From Candidatus Praeruminimicrobium purgamenti (lineage in GTDB: Bacteria > Elusimicrobiota > Endomicrobiia > Endomicrobiales > Endomicrobiaceae), in assembly GCA_018433585.1 (NCBI GenBank), contig JAHDQW010000001.1, forward strand, positions 422,242 through 486,241: a stretch of DNA of 64,000 nucleotides, in the 5' to 3' direction. The notes beneath the pieces were generated by a model that saw only the letters and a list, made by a program, of their open reading frames with translations, had not been told where the DNA came from and ran no database searches. Below are positions 9,141-16,946 of this stretch, one piece after another. Each line of letters begins with the position of its first letter. The stretch's first letter is position 1. The position numbers and the translations under genes are program-made.

Positions 9141-11129
9141 TTATAATAAATCGCTAGGGTCCAATTCAATATTTATGAAAGTTTCATACGGAGTTTTAAC
9201 TGCGTTTAATTCTTCCAAAACGCTTTTAATTTCTTTTCTGGACCCTTTTAAAATTATTTGCCATCTATATGTTCCGTTTAATTTGAAAATATAAGACTGA
9301 GACGGTCCCAGCATGTCAATCTTATGTTTTTTTTCTGATATTTTTACTTCAAGGAAATCATAAACTGTTTTTGAAAAATCAAAAGATTTTTTATCGTCTT
9401 TATTGCGTACTGTTATTTTTGCTATATTGCAAAAAGGCGGATATTTTAATTCTTTTCTGAACTGCATTTCCTGTTCATAAAATTTTTTATAGTTATATTC
9501 CTGAGCATATATTAGCGCATAATTGTCAGGGTATTTTGTCTGTACAAGCACTTTTCCCGCGATTTTTGATCTTCCGCATCTTCCTGCTACCTGCGTTAAT
9601 AACTGAAATGTTCTTTCAGAAGAACGGAAATCAGGCAGATACAAAGATGTGTCCGCATCAATTACACATACAAGAGAAACTCTCGGAAAATCAAATCCTT
9701 TGGCTACCATTTGCGTACCGAGCAAAATAGAATAGTCTTCGTTTTTTACTCCTTCGTACACTTTTGTATATATTTCTTTTGATTTTGCGGTATCGCCGTC
9801 AAGACGGAATATCTTTGTATGAGGAAAAAGCTTTTTAAGATCTTCTTCTATTCTTTGAGTTCCTACGCCGAAAATATTAAATTCTTTTGAACCGCATTCA
9901 GGGCATTTTAAAGGGAATTTAAGTTCTTTTCCGCAGTAATGACATTTTAAATGCTCCGGATTTTTATGATAGACCATCGCTATTGAACAGTGCGGGCAGT
10001 GTATTACTTTACTGCATTTTTGACACATTATTGAAGGAGAAAATCCCCTTCTGTTTAAGAATATTATTATTTGTTCTCTTCTTGCAAGGGCTTTTTTGAT
10101 TGCATTGAGCATTTTTTTTGAGAAAACGGAAACTTTTGTCTTGACGTCTTTAAGCGAAATCATTTCAATAACCGGCAGAGGTTTTGAATCCACCCTTTCA
10201 GGCAGTTCAATCAAATTAAGTGTTTTGTCAAGGCATTTTTTGTAGGTTTCCAAAGACGGTGTTGCCGAACCGAAAACAGTTACGGCGTTATTATATTTTC
10301 CTCGCCATAATGCGATTTCTTTTGCATCATAAGACGGTTTATTGTTTTGCTTATAGGAATTTTCGTGTTCTTCGTCTATTATGATAAGACCGAGATTTGT
10401 AAAAGGCAGAAAAACGGCAGATCTTGCTCCAACAACTATTTTTATTTCGCCGTTTTGGATAGCATTAAATATTTTGTATTTTTTAATTGTTGACACGCCG
10501 CTGTGCCATAATGCGACTATCCCTCCGAATCTCGAGTTTAGTATTTTTATAAATTGCGGAGTCAGAGAAATTTCCGGCAGAAGAAAAATTGCAGACTTGT
10601 TGTTGTCTATGGCGCATTGGATGCTTCTTAAATAAACCTCAGTTTTACCAGAACTTGTGACTCCGTGGAGCATAAAATTTTCATTTTTATTGTTTTTTAT
10701 GCATGAAGTTATTTCTTCAAAAGCTTTTTGCTGGTATTTTGTAATTTGGAAATCCGGATTGCAAATTTTTGTTTTGCTGTTTTTTTGTTTAGTTGCCCTT
10801 TTAGGTATCTTTAAAGATACAGGCACTATCGTTGAAAAAGCTTCGCCTTCAGAACAGAGATAAGTTTCCGACAGCCATTTGGCCATATTTGTTATTTCGT
10901 CCGTTAAAACGGCTGAAGAATCTATGATTTCAATAATGTTTTTCAGTTTGATGTTTTCTTCAATTTCCGAAACGTCTGTCATGGATAATACATAACCTGT
11001 CAATATTCTGTTGCCGAAAGGAACTTTTACCCTTCTGTAAATGATTTCACTTTTTTCAAATTCTTCAGGTATTGAATAGTAAAAATATTTATTGACAGGA
11101 ACTGGAAGTACGACTTTAGCGGCTTTCAT
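9141..11129 (-). CDS. priA: Primosomal protein N' (PriA helicase)
   Basis: This 662-aa superfamily 2 helicase restarts stalled replication forks. The Walker A is Gly-Val-Thr-Ser-Ser-Gly-Lys-Thr near residue 155. The DEAH-type box is Ile-Ile-Asp-Glu-Glu-His. The Gly-Ser-Ala-Thr-Pro-Ser motif and a C-terminal Gln-Val-Ala-Gly-Arg-Cys-Gly-Arg motif VI are present. The family zinc region is intact, with eight cysteines in Cys-x2-Cys pairs around residues 360-410. The N-terminal 3'-end-binding region is present but short. It follows the UDG gene with a 1-bp gap and probably shares its transcript. The trp promoter begins only 19 bp after its stop. Confidence 0.96.
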   Translation of the reverse strand: MKAAKVVLPVPVNKYFYYSIPEEFEKSEIIYRRVKVPFGNRILTGYVLSMTDVSEIEENIKLKNIIEIIDSSAVLTDEITNMAKWLSETYLCSEGEAFSTIVPVSLKIPKRATKQKNSKTKICNPDFQITKYQQKAFEEITSCIKNNKNENFMLHGVTSSGKTEVYLRSIQCAIDNNKSAIFLLPEISLTPQFIKILNSRFGGIVALWHSGVSTIKKYKIFNAIQNGEIKIVVGARSAVFLPFTNLGLIIIDEEHENSYKQNNKPSYDAKEIALWRGKYNNAVTVFGSATPSLETYKKCLDKTLNLIELPERVDSKPLPVIEMISLKDVKTKVSVFSKKMLNAIKKALARREQIIIFLNRRGFSPSIMCQKCSKVIHCPHCSIAMVYHKNPEHLKCHYCGKELKFPLKCPECGSKEFNIFGVGTQRIEEDLKKLFPHTKIFRLDGDTAKSKEIYTKVYEGVKNEDYSILLGTQMVAKGFDFPRVSLVCVIDADTSLYLPDFRSSERTFQLLTQVAGRCGRSKIAGKVLVQTKYPDNYALIYAQEYNYKKFYEQEMQFRKELKYPPFCNIAKITVRNKDDKKSFDFSKTVYDFLEVKISEKKHKIDMLGPSQSYIFKLNGTYRWQIILKGSRKEIKSVLEELNAVKTPYETFINIELDPSDLL

Positions 11130-11130
11130 A

Positions 11131-11877
11131 TTAACCTTTTTTCAAAACGGAAAGGACTTTTTTCATATCCGACCAAACGTCTTTTTTTAGGTTAGGGTTC
11201 CTGAGAAGCGCAGCAGGATGATATGTAGGCATAAGTTTAATCCCCATATATTCCTTAAAGTTGCCCCTCAAAGAACTTATGACCTCTTCCGTTTGGATTA
11301 AAGCTCTTGACGATGATGCTCCCAGAGTAATTATTACTTTAGGAGAAATTATTTCTATTTGTTTATCAAGATAAGGTTTGCATACGGACATTTCCTCAGG
11401 AGAAGGAGGCCTGTCGTTGCTTCTTAATTCAGGATCAGTCGGATCTTTCATAGGATGGCATTTTACGATATTTGCTATATATACGGACTGTCTTGAAAAT
11501 CCCATGGCTTCTATTATTTTATCAAGAAGGTTTCCCGCTTTACCGATAAAAGGTTCTCCTTTATGGTCTTCCTGGAAGCCCGGACCTTCTCCTATAAACA
11601 TTATGTCTGCATACTGATTTCCTACGCCGAAAACGGCGTTTAGTCTGTGTTTTCCCAAAGGGCATTTTTTGCAGTTGCAAACCTGTTTCTGCAAATCTTC
11701 CAGCAATTCGCCGGCATTTTTGTTTTTCTTTGGATAAATTGTATTCTTAGTCATTTTTTGTTCCGGGATAACTGAATTTTCTTTATCTGTGGAAATTTCT
11801 TCTTCATCCCAATTTTTGTATTCTTCAACAGCTCTTTTTGCAAGCGTTATTATTTTCGAATATTCTGACTGCTTCAT
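11131..11877 (-). CDS. Family 4 uracil-DNA glycosylase
   Basis: This 248-aa enzyme removes uracil from DNA. It has the iron-sulfur UDG pattern: Cys-Asn-Cys-Lys-Lys-Cys-Pro-Leu-Gly near residue 70, then Gly-Glu-Gly-Pro-Gly-x-x-Glu-Asp (catalytic loop), Ala-Asn-Ile-Val-Lys-Cys-His-Pro, a further Cys in Val-Cys-Lys-Pro-Tyr-Leu, and Thr-Tyr-His-Pro-Ala near the end. The N-terminal 60 residues are charged and low in complexity. The chosen start has AGAG upstream and overlaps the coaB end by 53 bp. A later in-frame Met (11754) would avoid that overlap but lacks a good SD. It lies between coaB and priA. Confidence 0.9.
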   Translation of the reverse strand: MKQSEYSKIITLAKRAVEEYKNWDEEEISTDKENSVIPEQKMTKNTIYPKKNKNAGELLEDLQKQVCNCKKCPLGKHRLNAVFGVGNQYADIMFIGEGPGFQEDHKGEPFIGKAGNLLDKIIEAMGFSRQSVYIANIVKCHPMKDPTDPELRSNDRPPSPEEMSVCKPYLDKQIEIISPKVIITLGASSSRALIQTEEVISSLRGNFKEYMGIKLMPTYHPAALLRNPNLKKDVWSDMKKVLSVLKKG

Positions 11878-12487
11878 TTATAATCTCTTTTGATATATTT
11901 TCTTTTGACGATAAACTTATTTTTTTTGTTTTGCCGTTTTTAAATAACAGGCACGGCTTGGACTTGTCGGAACCTATTGTCGCAACTCCGTTTGCAACTA
12001 TCATGTCTAAATTTTTTTCTGTCAGCTTTTTTTTTGCGTATGTAATCAGATTTCCTGATTCTAAAGCAAATCCGACTACCACCTGATTCGTCTTATGTTC
12101 GGAAACATATTTTATTATATCAGGATTTTTTATAAGTTTTAAGTTCAAAACGTCTGAATTTTTTTTAATTTTAGTTTTAGAAACTTGAGCGGGTCTGTAA
12201 TCGGAAACTGCTGCCGCTCCTATAAAAATATCGGCGAATTCCAAATTTTTTTTCACCGCGGAAAGCATGTCTTTTGTGCTTATAACGTCTATTATTTTGC
12301 ATCTTTTATTAATTTCAAGCGGCAAAGATGGACCTTTGATTATAATAACGTTAAAGCCTTTTTTCAAAGCATATTCAGCAATTGCTTTGCCCATTTTTCC
12401 GGAAGACGCGTTTGAAATAAATCTTACCGGATCTATATATTCCCTTGTAGGACCGGAAGTAATTAGTACGGTTATTTTTTTATTCAC
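11825..12487 (-). CDS. coaB: Phosphopantothenate-cysteine ligase (CoaB), separate gene
   Basis: This 220-aa protein matches the CoaB half of the usual CoaBC fusion. It joins cysteine to 4'-phosphopantothenate in coenzyme A synthesis. Markers are the N-terminal Thr-Ser-Gly-Pro-Thr-Arg-Glu-Tyr-Ile-Asp-Pro-Val-Arg-Phe-Ile-Ser-Asn-x-Ser-Ser-Gly-Lys-Met-Gly, the Ala-Ala-Ala-Val-Ser-Asp-Tyr-Arg-Pro, and the Lys-Ile-Lys-Lys motif near residue 110. Here CoaB and CoaC are separate proteins encoded by genes overlapping by four bases (ATGA), so they are probably made in equal amounts. Confidence 0.93.
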   Translation of the reverse strand: MNKKITVLITSGPTREYIDPVRFISNASSGKMGKAIAEYALKKGFNVIIIKGPSLPLEINKRCKIIDVISTKDMLSAVKKNLEFADIFIGAAAVSDYRPAQVSKTKIKKNSDVLNLKLIKNPDIIKYVSEHKTNQVVVGFALESGNLITYAKKKLTEKNLDMIVANGVATIGSDKSKPCLLFKNGKTKKISLSSKENISKEIINEAVRIFENNNACKKSC

Positions 12488-13032
12488 TTTAATTCCGCAT
12501 CAATTTGTTCCAAAACCGTTTCGACAGGCGCAAGACATCCGTCGCCTGTAATTCCGCATGCAAGTTTTCCTTTGTGCGGCATAACAAATTTATAATTGTA
12601 ATCCAGTAAAATTTTAATGTTTTTTTCTGTAGCGGCATGATGAAACATATTGTGATTCATTGCGGGACATATCAGCACTTTTGCTTTAGTAGCAAGTATT
12701 GTCGAGCATACAAGATTGTCGGCCGTGCCGTTTGCAAGCTTTGCAATTGTGTTTGCGGTAGCAGGAATTACGACGACAATATCAGCTTTTTGCGCTAAAG
12801 AAATGTGTCCTATCTCCCAATAAGAAGTGTCAAACATGTCCGAGTATACTTTGTTGCCTGACAATGTCTGGAAAGTAAGCGGCGTAACAAACTGCTTTGC
12901 GCTTTCTGTCATCACGCATGTAACATTTGCGTTTAAAGCGACAAGCTTTCTTGTCAAATCGCATACTTTATAAACTGCGATTCCTCCGCATACGGCCAGA
13001 ACAATATTTTTATTTTTTAAATTATTTGGCAT
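12484..13032 (-). CDS. coaC: Phosphopantothenoylcysteine decarboxylase (CoaC), separate gene
   Basis: This 182-aa flavoprotein decarboxylase has the HFCD-family pattern: Val-Cys-Gly-Gly-Ile-Ala-Val-Tyr-Lys near the start, Ile-Pro-Ala-Thr-Ala-Asn-Thr-Ile-Ala-Lys in the middle, the substrate-recognition Pro-Ala-Met-Asn-His-Asn-Met, and a C-terminal Ala-Cys-Gly-x-x-Gly-x-Gly containing the catalytic Cys. It is a stand-alone CoaC rather than a CoaBC fusion. It overlaps the rpoZ end by 11 bp and coaB by four. Confidence 0.93.
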   Translation of the reverse strand: MPNNLKNKNIVLAVCGGIAVYKVCDLTRKLVALNANVTCVMTESAKQFVTPLTFQTLSGNKVYSDMFDTSYWEIGHISLAQKADIVVVIPATANTIAKLANGTADNLVCSTILATKAKVLICPAMNHNMFHHAATEKNIKILLDYNYKFVMPHKGKLACGITGDGCLAPVETVLEQIDAELK

Positions 13033-13273
13033 TAGTTTCCGTTTTTTCTTCTTTTACCGATTTTTTGTTTTCAATATCGGCTATTTTTTCGTATGAAGCT
13101 TCCCCGCTTAAAACGTCTCTTATTGCTTTATCGAGAAGCTGCGGCTGTGATAATTTCCTGTAATCTTCGTCATTTTTTCTCACTTTTATCCATTCTATTG
13201 CAAGCTTAACAATGTCATATTTCCCGATTTTTGAGTCAAAAAACAACTGGTCTAAAGGTTTTTCGCTAACCAT
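13022..13273 (-). CDS. rpoZ: RNA polymerase omega subunit
   Basis: This 83-aa protein begins Met-Val-Ser-Glu-Lys-Pro-Leu-Asp and has the omega-type segment Lys-Ile-Gly-Lys-Tyr-Asp-Ile-Val-Lys-Leu-Ala, matching the omega 'N-R-F-x-L-V-x-x-A' helix in a degenerate form. The C-terminal third is highly charged (Lys, Glu). The gene order gmk-rpoZ-coa-priA is the common bacterial arrangement and strongly supports the call, since the sequence alone is short and divergent. Confidence 0.85.
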   Translation of the reverse strand: MVSEKPLDQLFFDSKIGKYDIVKLAIEWIKVRKNDEDYRKLSQPQLLDKAIRDVLSGEASYEKIADIENKKSVKEEKTETNAK

Positions 13274-13284
13274 TTTACTTCCCC

Positions 13285-13884
13285 CTAAAATTTAATATTA
13301 TTTTTAATTTTTTTAACAGAAAGTCTTTCCGCGCAAATCACGGATTCTACGTTTTTAATGCTTGTTTCCAGTTTGTCATTTAATACAAGATAATCATATT
13401 TATCCATATAAGACAGCTCTTTTTTTGCGTTAGCCATCCTTATTTTTATTGTTTCCATGGAGTCTTTATTTCTTTTTATAAGTCTTTCTTTAAGAATTTT
13501 TAAGCTGGGAGTCATAATAAATATCATTACGGCAGATTTGTATTGCTTTTTTATTTTTAAAGCGCCCTGAACGTCGATGTCAAGAAGAATATCTTTCCCT
13601 TTGTTTATAGTTCCTTCAAGACTTTTTTTAGACGTCCCGTAATAATGTCCGTGAACTTGCGCCCATTCGGCGAATTTTTTTTGCTTAATCATTGTTTTAA
13701 ATGTTTTGTCGTCGACAAAAAAATATTCTCTGCCGTTGCGCTCGCCTTTTCTCGGAGCCCTTGTTGTAGTTGAAATCGAGTAAACTATGTTTTTGTCGTT
13801 TTTTATAACAGCATCCGCAATGCTTGTTTTTCCTGCACCTGACGGCGCTGAAACGATGATAATCATGCCTTTTCTTATCTTCAT
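13285..13884 (-). CDS. gmk: Guanylate kinase
   Basis: This 199-aa P-loop kinase phosphorylates GMP to GDP. The P-loop is Ser-Ala-Pro-Ser-Gly-Ala-Gly-Lys-Thr-Ser at residues 12-21. The GMP-binding segment is Ser-Thr-Thr-Thr-Arg-Ala-Pro-Arg-Lys-Gly-Glu-x-x-Gly-Arg-Glu-Tyr-Phe-Phe-Val. Leu-Asp-Ile-Asp-Val-Gln-Gly-Ala is the conserved core. The lid carries Arg-Leu-Ile-Lys-Arg. It starts an apparent operon continuing to priA, with 11 bp to rpoZ. Confidence 0.97.
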   Translation of the reverse strand: MKIRKGMIIIVSAPSGAGKTSIADAVIKNDKNIVYSISTTTRAPRKGERNGREYFFVDDKTFKTMIKQKKFAEWAQVHGHYYGTSKKSLEGTINKGKDILLDIDVQGALKIKKQYKSAVMIFIMTPSLKILKERLIKRNKDSMETIKIRMANAKKELSYMDKYDYLVLNDKLETSIKNVESVICAERLSVKKIKNNIKF

Positions 13885-13937
13885 AATCTTTTTATTCTAT
13901 TAAATACTTATAATAAATACAACAAATCCCGTTTTAT

Positions 13938-14402
13938 TTATTTTAGTTCGCTTGTGCAATTAGGGCATTTTGTAGCTTTTATATTTATATTTGAACAGCA
14001 GAAAGGACATTCCTTTGTCGTCGGAGTTTCATCTTTTTCAGTTGTTTTGTCTTTTAATTTGTTTATTGATTTCAGAAGCGCAAAAATTACAAATGCTACA
14101 ATCATGAATGTCAATATGCTGTTAATGAAGAAGCCGATATTTAGTGTTTTTGCTCCTGCAATTTGCGCAGCTTCCAAAGATACGTAAGGACCTGCGTCTT
14201 TGCTTCCGTTTTGCAGAACTATAAACCAGCGGCTGAAATCAATGTTTCCCAAAAGAATTCCTAAAGGAGGCATTATTATGTCCGCCACCAAAGAGTTGAC
14301 TATTTTTGTGAAAGCGCCTCCGATTATAATACCGACGGCCATATCCAAAACGCTGCCTCTTGATATAAACTTTTTAAATTCGTCAATAAAATTTTTAATA
14401 AT
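13938..14402 (-). CDS. mscL: Large-conductance mechanosensitive channel with C-terminal zinc ribbon; non-canonical start
   Basis: The protein is MscL: two membrane helices, the first with Asp-Met-Ala-Val-Gly-Ile-Ile-Ile-Gly-Gly-Ala-Phe and Val-Ala-Asp-Ile-Ile-Met-Pro-Pro-Leu-Gly, releasing osmolytes under membrane tension. A start at the Met in that helix (14348) would delete the conserved amphipathic N-terminus. The frame continues upstream and encodes Ile-Ile-Lys-Asn-Phe-Ile-Asp-Glu-Phe-Lys-Lys-Phe-Ile-Ser-Arg-Gly-Ser-Val-Leu, the expected MscL start, but holds no ATG, GTG or TTG there. AAAGGAG (14417-14411) sits 5 bases before an ATC (14405) and 8 before an ATT (14402), so one of these probably initiates. 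The C-terminus adds a four-cysteine ribbon (Cys-Pro-Phe-Cys ... Cys-Pro-Asn-Cys). Confidence 0.88.
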   Translation of the reverse strand: MIKNFIDEFKKFISRGSVLDMAVGIIIGGAFTKIVNSLVADIIMPPLGILLGNIDFSRWFIVLQNGSKDAGPYVSLEAAQIAGAKTLNIGFFINSILTFMIVAFVIFALLKSINKLKDKTTEKDETPTTKECPFCCSNINIKATKCPNCTSELK

Positions 14403-14497
14403 GATTTTAACTCCTTTCGGACATTCTTAAATGCTGTAATATTTTACAAAAAAGCGGTTAAAAAGTAAAAATCAAAAAAATAAAAATTAAAAAATTA

Positions 14498-14526
14498 TTG
14501 ACACGAAAAAGTATATTTTATAAACT
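14498..14526 (+). promoter_or_regulatory. Probable sigma70 promoter of the polyamine genes
   Basis: TTGACA at 14498-14503 and TAAACT at 14521-14526 are separated by 17 bases in the divergent region between mscL and nspC. The -35 is perfect and the -10 has two mismatches. It lies 31 bases before the nspC start. Confidence 0.65.
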
Positions 14527-14556
14527 TATTAATCTTTATTAAAAACGGTTACAAAA

Positions 14557-15660
14557 ATGAAACTAAAAACGCCTTATTATTTTATTGATGAAGAAAAATT
14601 GCTGATTAATTTGAATAAGATTAATTATATAAGAGAATGCTCAAACGCCAAGTTTGTTTTGGCGTTAAAATGTTTCTCAACATGGTCTGTTTTTGATTTG
14701 ATGTCAAAATATATGGACGGAACGACAAGCAGTTCTTTATATGAAGCAATGCTCGGACGCGAGAAATTCGGTAAAGAAGTTCATGCTTACAGCGTTGCTT
14801 ATCCGAGAGAAGAAATTTTGGAGCTTAAAAATTTTGCGGATAAAATAATTTTTAACTCTGTATCACAGCTTAACGCTTATTATGAAGACGTTAAAGGTTT
14901 AAATCTGGGGCTTAGAGCCAATCCCGGAATCAGTTACAGCCATTTTGATTTGGCGGATCCTTCAAGAAAGTATTCAAGGCTTGGCGTTACAAATAAAAAA
15001 GAGATAACAAATAACATAGATAAAATAAAAGGACTGATGTTTCATTTCAATTGTGAAAACGATGATGTCATCGAACTTGAAAAATCATTCGATTTCATAG
15101 GGAATCAGTACGGAGATATTTTAAAGAGATTGGACTGGGTTAGTTTCGGCGGCGGAATATATTTTACAAAACAGGGATACAACATAAAAAAATTCTGTAA
15201 AATTTTAAAAGATTTTTCGCAGAAATATGCCGTTCAGATATATTTGGAACCCGGAGAATCGTCAATAACGGATTCTGCCGAACTTGTAACCACCGTTTTG
15301 GATATTACGAATAATAAAAAAAATATTGCCGTTATAGACGCTTCGACTGAAGCTCATATGCTTGATTTGTTAATTTACTGTACTCCCGCAAAAATGAAAA
15401 CGAGCAAAAACGCAAAATACGAATACATCGTCGCAGGGAGAAGCTGCCTTGCCGGAGACGTCTTCGGAACTTATAAATTTAAAAAACCTTTAAAAGTCGG
15501 TGATAATATAGTAATATCTGATGCAGCAGGCTACACAATGGTGAAAAAAAATTGGTTTAACGGACTTCCGATGCCTGCAATCGTAGTAAAAAGACTTAAC
15601 GGTAAAATAGAACTTGTAAGAAGCTTTGAATATAAAGATTTCTTAAATAACTTATCTTGA
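14557..15660 (+). CDS. nspC: Carboxynorspermidine/carboxyspermidine decarboxylase
   Basis: This 367-aa fold-type III PLP enzyme (alanine-racemase-like barrel) decarboxylates carboxynorspermidine or carboxyspermidine, giving the final triamine. The PLP lysine is Lys38 in Leu-Ala-Leu-Lys-Cys-Phe-Ser. Further family features are Gly-Leu-Arg-Ala-Asn-Pro-Gly-Ile-Ser-Tyr, Phe-His-Phe-Asn-Cys-Glu-Asn, Val-Ser-Phe-Gly-Gly-Gly-Ile-Tyr-Phe, Leu-Glu-Pro-Gly-Glu-Ser and Gly-Arg-Ser-Cys-Leu-Ala-Gly-Asp. It is followed directly by the matching synthase, with TGATG at the junction. Given a likely putrescine source, spermidine is the probable product. Confidence 0.92.
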   Translation: MKLKTPYYFIDEEKLLINLNKINYIRECSNAKFVLALKCFSTWSVFDLMSKYMDGTTSSSLYEAMLGREKFGKEVHAYSVAYPREEILELKNFADKIIFNSVSQLNAYYEDVKGLNLGLRANPGISYSHFDLADPSRKYSRLGVTNKKEITNNIDKIKGLMFHFNCENDDVIELEKSFDFIGNQYGDILKRLDWVSFGGGIYFTKQGYNIKKFCKILKDFSQKYAVQIYLEPGESSITDSAELVTTVLDITNNKKNIAVIDASTEAHMLDLLIYCTPAKMKTSKNAKYEYIVAGRSCLAGDVFGTYKFKKPLKVGDNIVISDAAGYTMVKKNWFNGLPMPAIVVKRLNGKIELVRSFEYKDFLNNLS

Positions 15661-15677
15661 TGGAGGCACTGCTTGAA

Positions 15678-16913
15678 ATGAAAAGAAATGTTTTAATTAT
15701 TGGGGCCGGAGCCGTTTCTCACGTGGTATGTCATAAAATTGCGAAAAACAACGATGCTTTCGGTAAAATCTACCTAGCTTCAAGAACTTTAAAAAATTGT
15801 GATGAAATATTAAAAAGTGTTGAACGAAAAAACAATTACAAAATACCTGATAATAAAATAATTTCAAAGCAGATAGACGCCTTTAACGTAGAAGAAATAA
15901 TCAAGCTTATTAAAGAATTAAATGTTTCCATAGTAATTAATGTCGCAAGCGCTTTTTGCAATATGTCTATTCTTGAAGCCTGCATACAGACCGGTTCTGC
16001 GTATATAGATACAGCTATTCACGAAGATCCTGATAAAGTATGCGAAACTCCACCGTGGTACGCTAACTACGAATGGAAAAGAAAAGACAGATGCGCGGAA
16101 AATAAAGTTACGGCTGTTTTGGGAGCAGGTTTTGATCCGGGCGTTGTAAACGCTTACTGCGCTTTGGCTGTTAAGCATCACTTTGATAAGATAGCAACAA
16201 TAGATATTATGGATGTTAACGCCGGAAGCCACGGCAAATATTTTGCGACTAATTTTGATCCTGAAATAAACTTCAGGGAATTTTCAAAAGTTTGGACATG
16301 GATTGACAAACAGTGGGTTGAAAAACCTGTTCATGCCGATAAATTGGTTTATGATTTTCCCGTAGTCGGAGAACAATCAGTCTATTTGACCGGACATGAC
16401 GAACTTCACTCTCTTTCAAAAAACATAAAAGCTAAATCAATAAGGTTTTGGATGGGGTTCAGCGATCATTATATTAATGTTTTTTCAGTCTTGAAAAATA
16501 TAGGTCTTTTATCAGAAAAAACCGTTAAGACTTCAGAAGGGCTTGAGGTTGTTCCTCTTAAAGTAGTTAAAGCCTGTTTGCCTAACCCTAAGACGCTTGC
16601 CGTAAACTATACAGGTAAAACTTGTATCGGCTGTTTGATAAAAGGCAAAAAAGAAGGAAAAAATAAAGAGCTTTTCATATATAATGTCTGCGATCATAAA
16701 GATTGTTACAACGAAGTCGAAGCACAGGCTATAAGTTATACGGCCGGCGTTCCTCCTGTTGTAGCCGCTATGCTTATCGCAAACGGAACGTGGGACGTTA
16801 AAACAATGGTAAACGTAGAAGAATTGGATCCGGATCCTTTTATAGAACTTTTGGCTGAAAACGGATTAACGACTGAAATTATTACGAATATTCCGTCAAA
16901 AAAGTTTATTTAA
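15678..16913 (+). CDS. Carboxynorspermidine synthase (saccharopine dehydrogenase family)
   Basis: This 411-aa NAD(P)-dependent enzyme starts with a Rossmann motif Val-Leu-Ile-Ile-Gly-Ala-Gly-Ala-Val-Ser. It has the saccharopine dehydrogenase-like segments Ile-Asn-Val-Ala-Ser-Ala-Phe-Cys-Asn, Tyr-Ile-Asp-Thr-Ala and Leu-Gly-Ala-Gly-Phe-Asp-Pro-Gly-Val. In the alternative polyamine route it condenses aspartate semialdehyde with putrescine or diaminopropane. Adjacency to nspC separates this role from lysine metabolism. In-frame ATG at 15660 overlaps the nspC stop but has no SD. GGAGG at 15662-15666 lies 11 bases before the ATG at 15678, which I prefer. Confidence 0.88.
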   Translation: MKRNVLIIGAGAVSHVVCHKIAKNNDAFGKIYLASRTLKNCDEILKSVERKNNYKIPDNKIISKQIDAFNVEEIIKLIKELNVSIVINVASAFCNMSILEACIQTGSAYIDTAIHEDPDKVCETPPWYANYEWKRKDRCAENKVTAVLGAGFDPGVVNAYCALAVKHHFDKIATIDIMDVNAGSHGKYFATNFDPEINFREFSKVWTWIDKQWVEKPVHADKLVYDFPVVGEQSVYLTGHDELHSLSKNIKAKSIRFWMGFSDHYINVFSVLKNIGLLSEKTVKTSEGLEVVPLKVVKACLPNPKTLAVNYTGKTCIGCLIKGKKEGKNKELFIYNVCDHKDCYNEVEAQAISYTAGVPPVVAAMLIANGTWDVKTMVNVEELDPDPFIELLAENGLTTEIITNIPSKKFI

Positions 16914-16946
16914 AAATTAAAATATAGTATTATACTTAGGAAATTT

